The notes under the pieces were generated by a model. That model made no database searches. It worked only from the letters and a program-made list of their open reading frames with translations, and was not told the origin of the DNA. A program made the position numbers and the translations under genes. From Glaciozyma antarctica PI12 (Eukaryota > Basidiomycota > Microbotryomycetes > Kriegeriales > Camptobasidiaceae), in NCBI GenBank assembly GCA_002917775.1, contig KZ627158.1:282578-346577 (forward strand): 64,000 nucleotides of DNA. Reading direction: 5' to 3'. Of this stretch, positions 46,385-57,929 are shown piece after piece. Every line of letters begins with the position of its first letter. Position 1 is the first letter of the stretch.

Positions 46385-47373
46385 ATGAACTCCCTTCGGC
46401 CTACCCTTCGACGCCTAGTACGGTCGTACACCACCCAACAGCCTTCTCACCACGCCCGCATAACAGCCCACTACATTGCCCAAGGCGACTCTCCCCTCGA
46501 AAGCGCCTCACTCGCAACGCAAGAGCTCCGCTGGCTCACGTCCCACTCCTCCTCCTCTTCCACCCTCCTCTCCACCCTCGTTGACGACCTCCTAGCGCAT
46601 AAGCCCCTTGCATACATCCTAGGTTCGTTCTCCTCCTCTCCTTTTTTCGCTCGCTAACCCCCGCTCCAGGCACCCAGCCCTTCCACCCCCTCCCAATCCC
46701 CCTCCTCATCCGTCCTCCCATCCTCATTCCCCGTCCAGAAACCGAGCACTGGGTCTCACAACTCGCTTCCGCCCTCTCCCTGCCGCCAAATCGACCTCTC
46801 AGGATCCTCGACATCGGCACCGGCTCAGGATGCAATCCCCTCGCTCTAGCTCACGCACTCCGACCTGGTTTCCGAGCTATAGGCGTCGATATCGGTCTTC
46901 CTGCGCTCGAATTGGCGCGGGAGAATGTTGTGCGGTGCGGGATGGAGGAGGAGGTGCAGATTGTGCAAGGGGATGTCTTCGCGAGGACGTTTGTGGAGGA
47001 GATGAGGAGAAAAGCGGGAGGCGGGTTTGATGTGGTGGTGAGCAACCCGCCGTATATTACGAGGGGCGATTATGAGGGGTTGCCGGAGAGCGTGAGAGGG
47101 TGGGAGGATCGGGGAGCGTTGGTGGGAGAGCGAGAGGGGGAGCAAGGGAGGGACGATGGGTTGGTGTTTTACTCCAGGATCGTGGGGATTGTGAAGGAGC
47201 TGTTGGGGGAGAAGGAGGAGCTAGCCGCGAAGGGAGCACCGGTACTCGCGCTCGAAGTTGGAGAGGGACAGGCGCAGGAGGTGGGGAGAATGGTGGAAGC
47301 GGTTGGGCTGAGGATGGAGGTGCAGAAAGATCAATGGGGGATTGATCGGGTGGTGCTGGGTTATCGAGATTGA
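46385..47373 (+). CDS. Peptide-release-factor glutamine methyltransferase, mitochondrial (Mtq1/HemK/PrmC)
   Basis: Methylates the GGQ glutamine of the mitochondrial release factor. The ATG at 46385 gives MNSLRPTLRRLVRSYTTQQP, an Arg/Ser-rich import presequence. One intron (about 46623-46670) sits between PLAYILG and TQPFHPLPI. The SAM-binding motif is RILDIGTGSGCNPLALAHAL and the catalytic NPPY lies in VVVSNPPYITRGDYEGLPE. The end reads DQWGIDRVVLGYRD at a TGA. RPETEHWV is the expected RPETE block. Length, about 310 residues, is normal for the family. Confidence 0.93.
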
Positions 47374-47622
47374 TTCGTACGCGGTGTTGCGCTCTCGCAG
47401 GCTCGCTGAGAGCTCGCTTGCGAAGGTGAGCTGGACCGAGTTTCGGGCGCGAGAGTTGCTGTCTTGGGCAGACGACTCTGACCCTGCAATGGAGCACTCT
47501 CTAGGCTCGATACCTCTTGCAAAGTGGAGCGAGTCCAACCGCTTGCAAACGAGTGAAAAGGCTCGGGAAAGCCGCAAAGCCCCCGTCGTCGAGTCCTCAA
47601 TCGCTCTCTTCCTCCCAACACC

Positions 47623-48517
47623 ATGTCGCTCGACCACCTCGTCCTCCTCGTCCCCTCTCTCGACACCCCGTTCCTCACCACAGCCGGATTCACCCTCCTC
47701 CCCGGCGGTACGCACGCCGACGGGCTCACCTCGAACTCCCTGCTCATCCTCGCCGACGGAATCTGTACGTCCCTTCCTTTGTCACTCTACTCCCACTAAC
47801 CGCCTCTTGCAGACATCGAAGTGATCGCATTCTCCCCCTCCGCTCCTCAGGCCGCCAAAGAAGCTCATTGGTGGGGCCTCAAGTCCCCCGGCTGGATCGA
47901 CTGGAGTCTAGGTCCCGCACCGCGTACGGCTTCCGAGCGCGTCGCAGTTGCAAACGCTGCGGCGGGGAAAAAGATCTATGGAGATCCGGTCAAGGGGGGA
48001 AGAAAGACGGTCGAGGGGAGGGAGCTCAAGTGGGAAGTCGCGTTTCCGGTCGTGAGGAGGGAGGAGGGGGAGGAGAGAGGAGTGCTTCCGTTTTGGTGTG
48101 AGGATGTTACGGAGAGGGGGTGGAGGGTGAGTCCTCTTCTGCTGTAGAGGGAGGGAGGGAGCTGATGGCGCGCAGGTCCCGAGCAGGGCTGAGCCGCACC
48201 CGAATGGAGCGAGCTGGGTAAAGGCTATAACACTCCTTTCCAAGCCTGCTGGATTAGCAAGCTATATCACCTCCCTCGCTGCGGTCCTCGTTCCCGCCGC
48301 TGCTGGAAGCGCGCATCAATTCGAGCTCGTGAGCCCTGTGGGAGGCAAGATTGCGGTGGTGGTGCGGGAGGCGGAGGGTGCGGAGGAGAGGAAGTGGGTG
48401 GAGGAGAGGGGTGAGGGACTGTGGGAGGTGGAGCTGGAGGGAGGAGAAGGAGCGAAGATTGGGGGAGAGGAGGGAGCGAGGATCGTGCTGGGAGGAAAGA
48501 GGACGGCGTTGCTGTAG
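47623..48517 (+). CDS. Glyoxalase-like domain protein
   Basis: The ATG at 47623 gives MSLDHLVLLVPSLDTPFLTT then AGFTLLPGGTHADGLTSNSL, the N-terminal half of the glyoxalase-like (vicinal oxygen chelate) fold seen in fungal proteins annotated as glyoxalase-like. An intron follows LADGI. Then come IEVIAFSPSAPQAAKEAHWW, GLKSPGWIDWSL, a lysine-rich segment, LPFWCEDVTERGWRVP (which ends at the second intron) and HPNGASWVKAITLL. The C-terminus is Glu/Gly-rich and ends at a TAG at 48517. The substrate is unknown. HLVLLV supplies the usual metal-ligand histidine. Confidence 0.85.
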
Positions 48518-49028
48518 CGGGGGACGATAAAGAGAGGAGCGACGGCAGCCTTCAAAGTAAGACGAGCGAGAGCGTTGGGGTGGAACTTAGAGCGCGAAGC
48601 GAGTTCGAGTGTGAGCAGTCGACTGGTATCGAGGAAGAAGCGCGACGGAGGAAGGAGGAGAGCCTTCGCACAGCCACGTCGAGACAGCGCAGGTAGGAGC
48701 AGAGGTGAAGTTCAGATTCCTTCGGCAGGTTAAAGCAGCCTAACGAGCAACCATCACATCGGCTCAAAGCAGGCACCGAAACCAAGACTGCTGGAGCCAG
48801 GAGCAGGTCCTCCGCACGCAGCACGCGCCCTCCACCTCCCTTCCCCTCCAAGGCACAAAACGAAAAGCACACTACATTCTTCCCCACAGCCCCTCATCCA
48901 ACCGAGCTAAGAGCCCGCCCGTCCCCTCCCTCGCCTCACCGCTTCCGCTCGAACGCCGACGACCGTCCCATCACGACGCTGCACCCAACCCATCAGCTCC
49001 TCCCTCTGTCAATTTCTTCTAAAGCACC
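48518..49028. other. Intergenic region, no supported gene
   Basis: 511 bp between converging genes. A minus-strand open frame (48552-48887) is Ser/Leu/Cys-rich with no recognisable domain and is probably chance. No RNA gene seen. Confidence 0.4.
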
Positions 49029-49312
49029 TCACATCGTCAGGTCCATCGCCCACTCGCCCAGCTCAAGATCTGCCCGGAACGAGACGTCAGACGTCGGCCA
49101 GACTCCGGAAGGAAGGGGACGCACAGGTGACAGCCAGCTGTCTGAGATCCTTGTTGCCGACTTTCGCTACGGCGGGTGAGAGGCCTGTGGAACGTTTGAT
49201 CCCGGCAAGGACGCAGGAGATGAGGATCGCGTCGAAGGCGAGGTGGGTGAGCTGAGGAGAAGGTGAGTTCGCAGTCACAGGGACGGTCGGAGTGGCTCAC
49301 CCTGCCGAACAT
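49029..49312 (-). CDS. Mitofissin (Atg44/DUF1748 family), 59 residues
   Basis: Mitofissins are tiny intermembrane-space proteins that drive mitochondrial fission for mitophagy. Splicing gives MFGR-LTHLAFDAILISCVL, then AGIKRSTGLSPAVAKVGNKD and LRQLAVT-YLELGEWAMDL, ending TM. The ATG is at 49310-49312 and the TGA at 49029-49031. Two introns are removed: one right after codon 4 (GTGAGCC...CTCAG) and one near the end (GTGCGTCC...GGGCAG). FDAILISCVLAGIKRSTGL is the conserved core of DUF1748. The product is near the small end of the family, and no single exon is long enough to be found by ordinary ORF scanning. It diverges from the aminopeptidase gene across 128 bp. Confidence 0.88.
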
Positions 49313-49440
49313 TTGCTGCTGCTTGTCCTTCGCTGCTAAGCTCGATCGAAGTGGATGGTGAGAAGGAGACCGGCGCAGCGAGCTCCTTTCGAGTTCCGCC
49401 GGCGCTCGCCTGCTCTCGCTGCTCTCACTTTACTCTCGAC

Positions 49441-51216
49441 ATGCGATCTTCACTCCTACTGCCTCTCCTAGCAGCCACCTTGGCAGTTGCCGTGCCCGTC
49501 GCGGAACAGCTCACCTTCGCCTCATCCGACAGCTCCCCCGCATCGGCCTTCTCACTCCCCTCCCTTTCCTCTCTTAACCTCCCCGCCCCTCACCTCGCCT
49601 CCCTAACCTCCCACATCGCCAGCCTCCCCGAGCGGCGTCTTGTCTCCCTCGCCGAGGACGCGGAGCCGATCGAGCTCTCAGAGGGGGAGAAAGCCCTCCT
49701 CGTGTACACCGGAAAGCGGTTCGTAGACGTAGACGGATGACGGAGTTGTTCTTCCACACGCAGGCGAAGGGTGCGTTCCACTCCTATCGTGCACTGGCGG
49801 GAAGGAGCTAACGACGTTGACAGAGTCGTTCCCCACGAAGTTGAGCTACAGCACGAGCGACCTCGACCCCCTCTTCGCGCACATCTCGATCTCGAGGATG
49901 AAGGCGTTTCTCACCAAGTTTTCGGGATTCCACACGCGGTACTACCGCTCTTCGACGGGGAAAGAGTCCCAGGCCTTCTTGCTGGCTCATATCCGCGAGG
50001 TACGTCCTGCTCGTGGAAGAGGTTGTTGGGTTCGTGCGAGGAGGCTGACCGATGGACCAGATTGCGAGCACGAATAAGAAGGTCAACATCACGTTCTCCG
50101 AGTTTGAGCATCCTTGGGGACAGAACTCGATCATCGCACGCTTTGAGCCTTCTGTCGCTCCCAAGGCCGGCCGCTGGAGAATGAGCGACGAGCTCGCAAA
50201 GGAGAAGGTTGTCATCATCGGTACGTCCGCTCTTCCATAACACAGAGTTACGTGGGTCTAACGAGTCTCTGCAGGCGCTCACCAGGACTCCACGAATTTC
50301 CTTCCATTCCTCGCTGCTCCCGGGGCAGACGACGACGGCTCCGGAACGACGACTAGCATCGCAGCCTTCACCTCGCTCGTCAACGCTTCCTTCGTTCCCT
50401 CCACGAACCCAGTCGAGTTCCACTTTTACTCTGCCGAGGAGGGAGGCCTTCGTGAGTCCTTTTTCCCAGTGCCGTTGGAGCTTGCGCTGATGGGTGTGAG
50501 AAGTCGGATCGCAGGCTGTGGCGCAGGATTATGCGAGAAAGGGGAAGGCTGTTCGTGCGATGTTGCAGATGGATATGACTGCGTGGTGCGCATTTTTCGT
50601 CTCGCACCACAGCTTGCGCTTATCCGAAAACGCGCAGGGTCAAGATTGGCACCAAGCCTACGTTTGGAGTCATTACGGACTTTGTCGACCCCGAGTTCAC
50701 GCAGTTCATTCGCCAGCTTATCGAGGCGTACGGTAAGTCCTCCCCCTTTTCGCGTACTTTGGGTGGTCGATACTGATCCGTCGTACCTGCAGCTGAGATT
50801 GGATGGACCGACACCAAGTGCGGCTACGCGTGCTCGGATCACGTTAGTCGTTCCTTCTCTTTCGAGGAGCGCTGCTGACTCGCGAGGGTACTAGGCGTCC
50901 TGGACCAAGATCGGCGTTCCCTCATCGTTCACTATCGAAAGCACCTTTGAGGACTCGAACCACAAGTACGTTCCCATCCCCGTTGAATCAAGTCCCTCGC
51001 GCGTGAAGTCTGCGATTTCTCGCGCGCCGGGGGAGGCGACGCTGCTTCGTAACGAATTCGCTGACCCCTCCTCTCACCAGCATCCACTCGTCCAACGACC
51101 GTATCGACTACTCCCCTGAGTTCTCGTTCGAGCACATGGCTCAGTTCGCCCGACTTGCGATCTCGCTCGCCGTTGAGCTCGGAGGAGGAGAGTCGCTCGT
51201 TCGCAAGGTGGAGTAG
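49441..51216 (+). CDS. Secreted M28-family leucine aminopeptidase
   Basis: Zinc aminopeptidase with a signal peptide and propeptide. The ATG at 49441 gives [20 protein letters not shown]. The propeptide region reads through to FVDVDG. The catalytic core shows the M28 metal ligands in order: His in GAHQDSTN (the same motif supplies the catalytic Asp), Asp in [11 protein letters not shown], Glu in [10 protein letters not shown], Asp in MLQMDMTAW and His in [11 protein letters not shown], followed by [19 protein letters not shown]. The CGYAC pair fits the conserved disulfide of fungal LAPs. The stop is TAG at 51214-51216. About eight introns. It probably degrades peptides outside the cell or in the vacuole. 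Confidence 0.93.
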
Positions 51217-51615
51217 ACGATCGTTTTCTGGCTACAAGGACTTTTCTGCACGTTTCCTGTACTTGTTAGATACTGCGTGCAAGCTGCAAACCGGGTCGTA
51301 TGACTGGAATCCCGAGAAACAAGCCCGAAGCGAAGAGGGCCCCAGGCCTGCGATTTCGTCTGCCTGCCATTGTCTCCTCTCGTCTCCTCCTCGCCTCCCT
51401 TCCTCCTCCCACACACCCCCGACCTCCCAACTTCCTTCTATCCTCATCAGGTTAGTCCCAGCTTATCCCCAGCACACAGGCGCACCACTGACTCGTCCTC
51501 CTCCCTCCTCAAACTCGCCTCCAAACACGACCCCACACGTTCCCTTATCGCCACGCCGCCCCCCGCCTTTACCCGCTTCGCCATCGCTCCACCACGCCTA
51601 CAGACCTTCCTCACC
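51217..51615. other. Intergenic region and ubiquitin 5' leader
   Basis: 399 bp. The second half is a CT- and CCAC-rich pyrimidine tract leading to the ubiquitin ATG, as in highly expressed fungal genes. No gene seen. Confidence 0.45.
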
Positions 51616-52067
<452 letters not shown>

Positions 52068-52201
52068 CTACGACGATGGACAAATATGACGACGAAGACG
52101 GAGAGGTATGACACTATAGACAAAGTCAAGGGAAAGAACCAAGAAAGACAAGTCCAGGACCGAAGAGAATCATGTTATTCGGCCAGACAATCAGAGACTG
52201 A

Positions 52202-52276
52202 CGAACCCTCTCGGATTACAACATTCAGAAGGAGTCGACGCTCCATCTCGTTCTCCGTCTTCGTGGTGGAGCTTAG
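52202..52276 (+). pseudogene. 3' fragment of a second ubiquitin unit
   Basis: The sequence repeats the end of the first unit almost exactly (51945-52013 versus 52202-52270), encoding [20 protein letters not shown] then RGGA and a TAG at 52274-52276. The final extra residue before the stop is typical of the last unit of a polyubiquitin gene. The 134 bp between it and the stop of the preceding frame are AT-richer than the surroundings and do not encode ubiquitin. An in-frame TGA directly precedes the fragment, so it cannot be read from upstream as it stands. Confidence 0.8.
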
Positions 52277-52773
52277 AGTCGGCGATCTCGGAGACTTGCA
52301 GCGTGCGCTTGGGAATTGCAGCTTCGGCGCTTTCCAGATATCGTTGTGGGCGTCGTGGAGAGAGAAGACATAGCCTGAAGTGCGTCGTTGAGAAGAGATC
52401 TGAGTCTGCCGAGAGGTGTTTGTGGCCGTGCGAAGGTCGTGGCGCTTTCTCGCTTTCTCGCTCCCTCGCTTTACGCTGTTCAAACTACTTCGCTTCTTTC
52501 AGATAATGCACAGCACGTCCGTATACCTCTCAATCAATCCACTCGCAAAGGGAAGCGGGCGTCGTGCACTCAAACTCCTTCTCACGGAGCAAGCAGGAGG
52601 AAAGCGATGCCGGCACGAAGTTGGAATGCGATGAGCTGTTTTTGGCGAGGAGGAAGAACTGGGTAGGAGAGCTGGCAGTTCGTCCGCTTGACCGGGCACT
52701 GAGTTGACGAAGAGCAGTCCTGTGAGAGATGAACTAGGACAGGAGGCCGACGCAGGCGCGAATCGATTCTTCG
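52277..52773. other. Intergenic region between ubiquitin and Gcn5
   Basis: 497 bp between converging genes. Open frames are short and unlike known proteins. Probably 3' ends only. Confidence 0.4.
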
Positions 52774-54990
52774 TCATTCATCAAGGTACACCTTGACCTG
52801 CTCAGCGAGGTACTGTTCCAGCTTGTTGGCATTCTTGACATCTGCAAGGTACACGTGTCAGCAGTCGAGCTAAAGCGTCGGTCGTTGATGCCGAACGGAA
52901 AGGCAGCGCCACTTACAGTTCGAGCCAGGGTCATTGTACGCGCGACAATTGTTGAAGATGCGCTTGGCGTCTTCCGTGAACTCCTGAAGCGTCGTGTAGG
53001 TATTTGATTCGAGCTTGCGATCCATCGTGGCGAGATCTGGGAAGCGAGGTCAGCTGTGGCGAAGTCGCAAAGGCCGAAAGAACGCACCCATCGGTTCCTT
53101 GATAACGTCATAGTAGTCGGTAACCTGGTGCTTATAATCAGCGATTGACGAAGGTGAGAGCTTGGAAGCCACGAACCTCGGCGGCGTTGACGGGGTTCGC
53201 AAAAGCCCACGCGCTGGGGTGGTCGACGAGGAGGGTGAGAAGACGCTGCATAATCGCGAACTGGGGACCGCGTTTCGGTCGCCGAGTACTGTTGAAGACG
53301 ATAAGAGGAAGCTCAGACAGAATAGAAGGTGCAGGAGCTCACAGCTCGTCCATCTCGGGCGTCCAACCGGATTCCTTGAGACCAGGAACTTGCGAAGGGT
53401 CGATGGCGACGCCGGGTTCGCGAGTGAGGAAGAAAGAGAGTCCAGGATGGACTACGTGCGATTGCGAGTTTTGTCGGATCTCGCTGAGAATGACCTGGGA
53501 GGCGAATCAGCATTCGCTCGAGGCTTGACGCAGAGAAGTACGAACCTCCTTCTGCTTCGAAAGCATGTCGGAGGCCTCGAGGTACTTGACTTTCTCCAGC
53601 ATCGAGCACTGCCAAAGGACATCAGCACAAGGTCCACGAGAAGCGGGGACTACTCTACTCACGTGCATGATCGTGCCTCCCTCGTAATCCTTGATGTATC
53701 CCGCCCACACGCTTCGATCCAGTCCAACCTCCTTCGTAAAGCCCTGTAAATCAATGCTGGTCGTCAGCGACTTGCGAGTTGCCATGGCGCATCGCGACGG
53801 ACCTGCTTCTTGAAGTACCCGATGGCGTAGTTGTCGGCGTAAGTCAAGAAATGCATGCACGAGGTCGTCGCCTTGACGTAGTCCTTAAGATGATTCATTA
53901 GATGAGAGCCGTAACCCTGCGCAAGAAGCATCAGCACATCACTCGCCAGCATCAGCTCTCGACACACCTTGACCTGCTCCGTCCCCGTAATTGCGCAGAA
54001 TACGATCTCAGCAAACTTCCTCGCCTCGAACGGCCGATATGTGATCCCTCCAACGACCTCAAGTCCCCGCTTGACGATCGCCATGCTGTAGTGATTCCGA
54101 TCGTAAACGAGGCGTGCGATGTACTCTCGCGGCATCTTGGGGAGCTGCTTCTGGAAGATGTTCTTGAGGCCGGTGAGGATGATGAGGGAGGATGGGGAGC
54201 CATCGTTCGTGACGACCGTGAAGCGAATGATGTTGGCGCGCTCCTCTGCGAGAGCTGGCCGCTCTCGTCGAACCTGCGAGCGCGAGAGGGTAAGCGAGCT
54301 GGAGAGCTGCGACGCAGGCACAACTCACAGGAGCGACAGAGTCGGTCAGCGACCTCCTCGGGCACGACCACCGTCTCGTCCTCCTCCTTGACTCTAACGA
54401 CCTCTGCAATCTTAGCCGTCGACACCGCTCCAGCAGCAGCCTTCGCCGCCGCGCCTCCAGGCACCGTCTTGCGCTGCTCCTCCCGGTTCTCCACCCGTCT
54501 CCGCTCCACCTGCTCCCTCGCCGCCACAGCATGTTCCAGCGCCTCCTCCCCCTTGCGTCCCTTGCCACCGACCGTCGGCCGTCCTGGTGGATGCTGGTTC
54601 CCCATCACGTCCTCCGGCCTCGGCTGCTTTGCCGCGACGGTCTTCGCGCTGACCAGCGGGTGATCGTCCAATCCCTCCAACGCTTCGAGTCCTTCCAGCT
54701 CCTCGTCCTCGTCGTCCTCGTCTCCGTCCGCATCGGCGTCCTCTGTATCCACTCCGTCTCCCACGCCCGAAGCGGGGATCTTGCCCACGCCGTTGCCGCT
54801 GGGTAATCGAGCGGGGTTGAGCTGAACGTCGGGAGAGGAAGTTATGAGAGTTTTCAGGGGAGAGGGAGGAGAGGGTGCCGGGGGAGGAGCCGCCGTCCTC
54901 GGGAGAGTCGAGGCGTTGCCGTTTCGAGGAAGGGGAGGACGCTGGTGGAGGGGATTTCCGCTTGGTTTTGGATGCGTTCTTGGCTTGCAT
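52774..54990 (-). CDS. Gcn5 histone acetyltransferase (SAGA subunit)
   Basis: GNAT acetyltransferase that acetylates histone H3 in SAGA/ADA. The catalytic domain includes [77 protein letters not shown] and [20 protein letters not shown], which holds the acetyl-CoA loop, then [20 protein letters not shown]-terminal bromodomain follows ([49 protein letters not shown]). The stop is TGA at 52774-52776. The N-terminus is acidic and Lys/Arg-rich. The best ATG is at 54990 ([20 protein letters not shown]), but that frame does not connect to the acidic exon ([18 protein letters not shown]) by any normal intron. The N-terminal structure between about 54830 and 54990 is therefore unresolved. Confidence 0.9.
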
Positions 54991-55241
54991 TTCGTGCTCG
55001 TGAGCGAGGGTAGAGAGGACGTCGGAGGGGGGACGACGGTGCGAGGGCAAGAGAGAGGCAGGAGCGTTGGAGCTCTCGCTGCTCTTCCTCCTGCCGTTCC
55101 CCTCGACCGCTCGAATCGCTAAGGAAGGACACCACACCGTCCGTGAGCATCTACGCAAGCCGCAACGTACGTGGCTGCCGATGCTTCAGCTGGCACGGCG
55201 CTGACCTCTCTAGAACAGCTTCCTCCCCTTCGCTCTCCCGA

Positions 55242-56767
55242 ATGGCCAACCCAGCTCCTGTCGACTCTCCTCCTCCTCCCCGCGCATCGCTTCTTGGACT
55301 ACCTACCGAGACCAAGGCGTACATTGTCAAGCTCGCGAGACAGTAGGACGAGAACTATCGGGAAAGGCTGTTGGGCGCGAGTCCGCAGGAGAAGGCGATG
55401 GCCGCACTCGTGAAGGCTGAGTGGCACGGGCGGAGTACGAATGCGCTGTTCTTGGTGAATAAGGAGTTCAGCGGACTGGCGGCGTCGTACGTCTTCGTGG
55501 TAAGGAGTACTGGATCTTGAGCTGGAGGGATTGCGCTAACGATCTATCCCTCCGCCAGACGCTCCAGGCGAGTCGGTGCCTGGACCATTGCTTCCAGTAC
55601 TTTATCCTTCCCCATCGGAAGCACCTCATCCGACACATCTCCCTCGACAAGAATGCTAAGAAGCCGGAGCTCGAACGCGCGATCTCTCTTCTCCTCCTCT
55701 TCCACATCAAGACGTTGTCCATTCACGAAGCTGCGACATCCACCCTTCTTCCCGACATCCGCGCCGTCCCCTTTACCTCTTCTATTACCCTCGCCACCCA
55801 TTCCAGCAACGCCGTCGCCTTCCGCCTCGCCCTCGCAACAATCTCAACCCTCACCCTCGTCAACACCTCCTTCGACACTGCGGCGCTCATTATCTCGTAC
55901 GGTCGAAAACTGCGACATCTCACGATACGCGGATTCGCTACCTTTAACGAGAATGAAGCTGACCGGGATGGCAATTTTCTCGCGGCGCTTGCAGGAGCTG
56001 GATCGCTGGAACGCCTCACCCTGGACAACAGCGAGCCTGACTACGAGGGAGATTACGTTTCGCTTCCCCAATCATGGGATAAGCTGGCTCGGACCTCTTC
56101 TCCGGCACTGAGGTTCTTGGACCTTACCACTGGGGAGGGGATATTGGAGGCAAGGGACTGGAAGTTCATCGAGAATTGTGCGCAGTCGATACAAACTCTC
56201 CACTTGACGACGTCCGCCTTCCACCGGAGCATCCGTCCCTCATTCGGATCCACCGTCTTTCCACACCTCCACACCCTCCGCATCACCTCCGGGGACGCCG
56301 AAGCAATCACAATCCTCAGTGCCCTCGCCGCTTCGCCCCTCACCTCCCTCTCCCTCACTTTCACCTCTTCTTTCAACCTCAACAACACCTCCTCTTTGCT
56401 CGCCGCACTCAAACATCACCTCGATAACCGCGTCAACACGACAATCACAGCCCCACCTCTCTTCATCGCCGAGAATCGGGTCTTTCGTGATTTCTGCAGC
56501 GACCATCGGGTCGCCTTGGAATACGGGAGATGCGGGCGCATCTTCACCTATCCCCTCCCCTCCGTCGTTCTTACTGCCGCTACTCCCGTCAGCGACGAGC
56601 AGCGGGACGCGACGTCGCGGGAGCTCGTCGGTGCCGCAGCTGAAGCTCTCGACCTTGGCCACCGTCGATTGGAACGCTTGAGGCTGGATCGCGACGTCGA
56701 AGGAGCGGAGGAGATGATGGGGCTATTGGCGGGGTTGGCGGCGAGGATGAGGATCGAGGAGGATTGA
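55242..56767 (+). pseudogene. F-box/LRR-type protein gene with an in-frame TAG near its start
   Basis: The ATG at 55242 gives MANPAPVDSPPPPRASLLGL then PTETKAYIVKLARQ and a TAG at 55344-55346. The same frame continues beyond the stop as DENYRERLLGASPQEKAMAA and LVNKEFSGLAASYVFV, then after a normal intron (about 55501-55558) TLQASRCLDHCFQYFILPHR and a long leucine-rich-repeat-like region ending LAGLAARMRIEED at a TGA. LLGLPTE followed by LVNKEFSGLA is the pattern of the F-box-like proteins common in these yeasts. An intron removing the TAG would break the frame. A downstream ATG at 55398 (MAAL) could start a protein lacking the F-box part. It may be a pseudogene, a truncated allele or a read error. 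Confidence 0.7.
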
Positions 56768-57929
56768 TGGAGCTTGGGGCGGGGCGGGGGAGGGACGGAG
56801 GACGTGGCTTGTGCGAATTCAGCTGTCGAGGGGTGCGGTTGCAGGGACCTGTGCTTCTCTTTCCATCGTTCTGCTCGAGATCGCCGTCACTCGTCCTCCT
56901 GCGCCGGAACTCGCTCCTGCTGCGAAACACTCGTTCCATTCCAGCAGCTCTCCCCCGGACTTCCTGCGCTCTCTCACTTGCTCCACCTCATGCTCTCTCA
57001 TCTCCTCGTGCCCCCATCCCCCACGTTCGCCAACTTCGTCCTCGCCCGTTCCTCCGCCTCTCGCAGTGATACCCCCTGCTGATCCTCGGGCTGCCGACGG
57101 AAGGTCGGGCTGTCAACGAGTAAGGTGAGGATATAGGAATGGAAGTCGACGAAGGCGGGAAGTAGGGTACGAAAGCGTCGTTTTGGGAGGTGCGGAGCGA
57201 GGGGTAGCGAGGACGATGGGAGGCTCGCAGGCGCGGAAGTCTTTGACGCGGGATTTGAGAGGCTCGAGAGGGAGGAGCTCGTTCAAGATCACAAAGCTGT
57301 CGAAGTTGCGACCAATGAAGAGGCCCAAGGCTGAAACGAGGAGGGAGGGAGAGTTTCGAGGAACGCAAGTGCGCCCACGGGCAGATTGATAGAGGACGAG
57401 CCACGAAAGCCTTGCCCCCTCTCAAATAGCCACGTCGTGTGCTGTCTGCTTCCCAGCGAACCCTCTCCGCGTGTAGCCCTTCAGCTGGCTCCCGTCGTGA
57501 GCTTCGACCTTGCGCGCTCAGTCCACGCGTCCCTGTCCCGCCTTCGCTGTGGGAGCGCACTTCGCCAGAAAAACGCTTCCAGAAGTGTAGAGCGCAGTCG
57601 CTGAGCCTCGGTCAAGCAGGAGACTGCGCTGAATCCTCGGAGCAGAACAAAAGGAACAACGTCGCTCGGCGTCAAAGCTCATAGAGGAGTCCTGAGGCCA
57701 GCGGCGGGTGATTTTAGAGCCAAAGGCGAAGCTCCTGTTGTGTTAGATCGGACGGGCGTTGAGACGCCGAAGAGGAGAGGAGGTCGAGGAGGTAGAACAC
57801 CGCACACTCCTCGAGGACTCTCTTTCTCCTTCTGCGCTACCCGGCCCTTGCCTTCCTCCCAAGTCAGGATCCCCCCTCGAACAGCAACAGCAGTAGACAC
57901 CCTTGGGGAGCTACAGCCAGCTGGAACGG
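56768..57929. other. Region between the F-box gene and Ric8, only tentative coding
   Basis: About 1.16 kb. Apart from the tentative minus-strand gene described separately, I find nothing. A plus-strand fragment near 57085-57116 reads LGLPTEGRAVNE and ends, weakly echoing the F-box N-terminus. It is probably chance. Confidence 0.4.
56998..57390 (-). CDS. Possible small hypothetical gene, 3' part
   Basis: Two coding-like stretches on the minus strand join cleanly. GRNFDSFVILNELLPLEPLK and SRVKDFRACEPPIVLATP lead to a GTACCC donor near 57173; a TTGACAG acceptor near 57108 leads to PTFRRQPEDQQGVSLREAEE and ARTKLANVGDGGTRR with a TGA at 56998-57000. A CGTTTCAG acceptor lies upstream of the first stretch at about 57335, so an earlier exon is expected, but no start codon was found. 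Family unknown. Confidence 0.3.

Noticed and set aside
48552-48887. Minus-strand open frame of 111 codons
   Set aside because: No recognisable domain, unusual Ser/Cys/Leu content and no supporting introns or neighbours.
57085-57116. LGLPTEGRAVNE fragment resembling the F-box N-terminus (LLGLPTETKAYIV)
   Set aside because: Only six residues match and the frame closes at once. The same bases are better explained as a minus-strand exon.
57335-57440. SSINLPVGALAF reading frame resembling an MFS transporter signature
   Set aside because: Only one short motif-like stretch. It overlaps an intron-like region and no other transporter helices are present.
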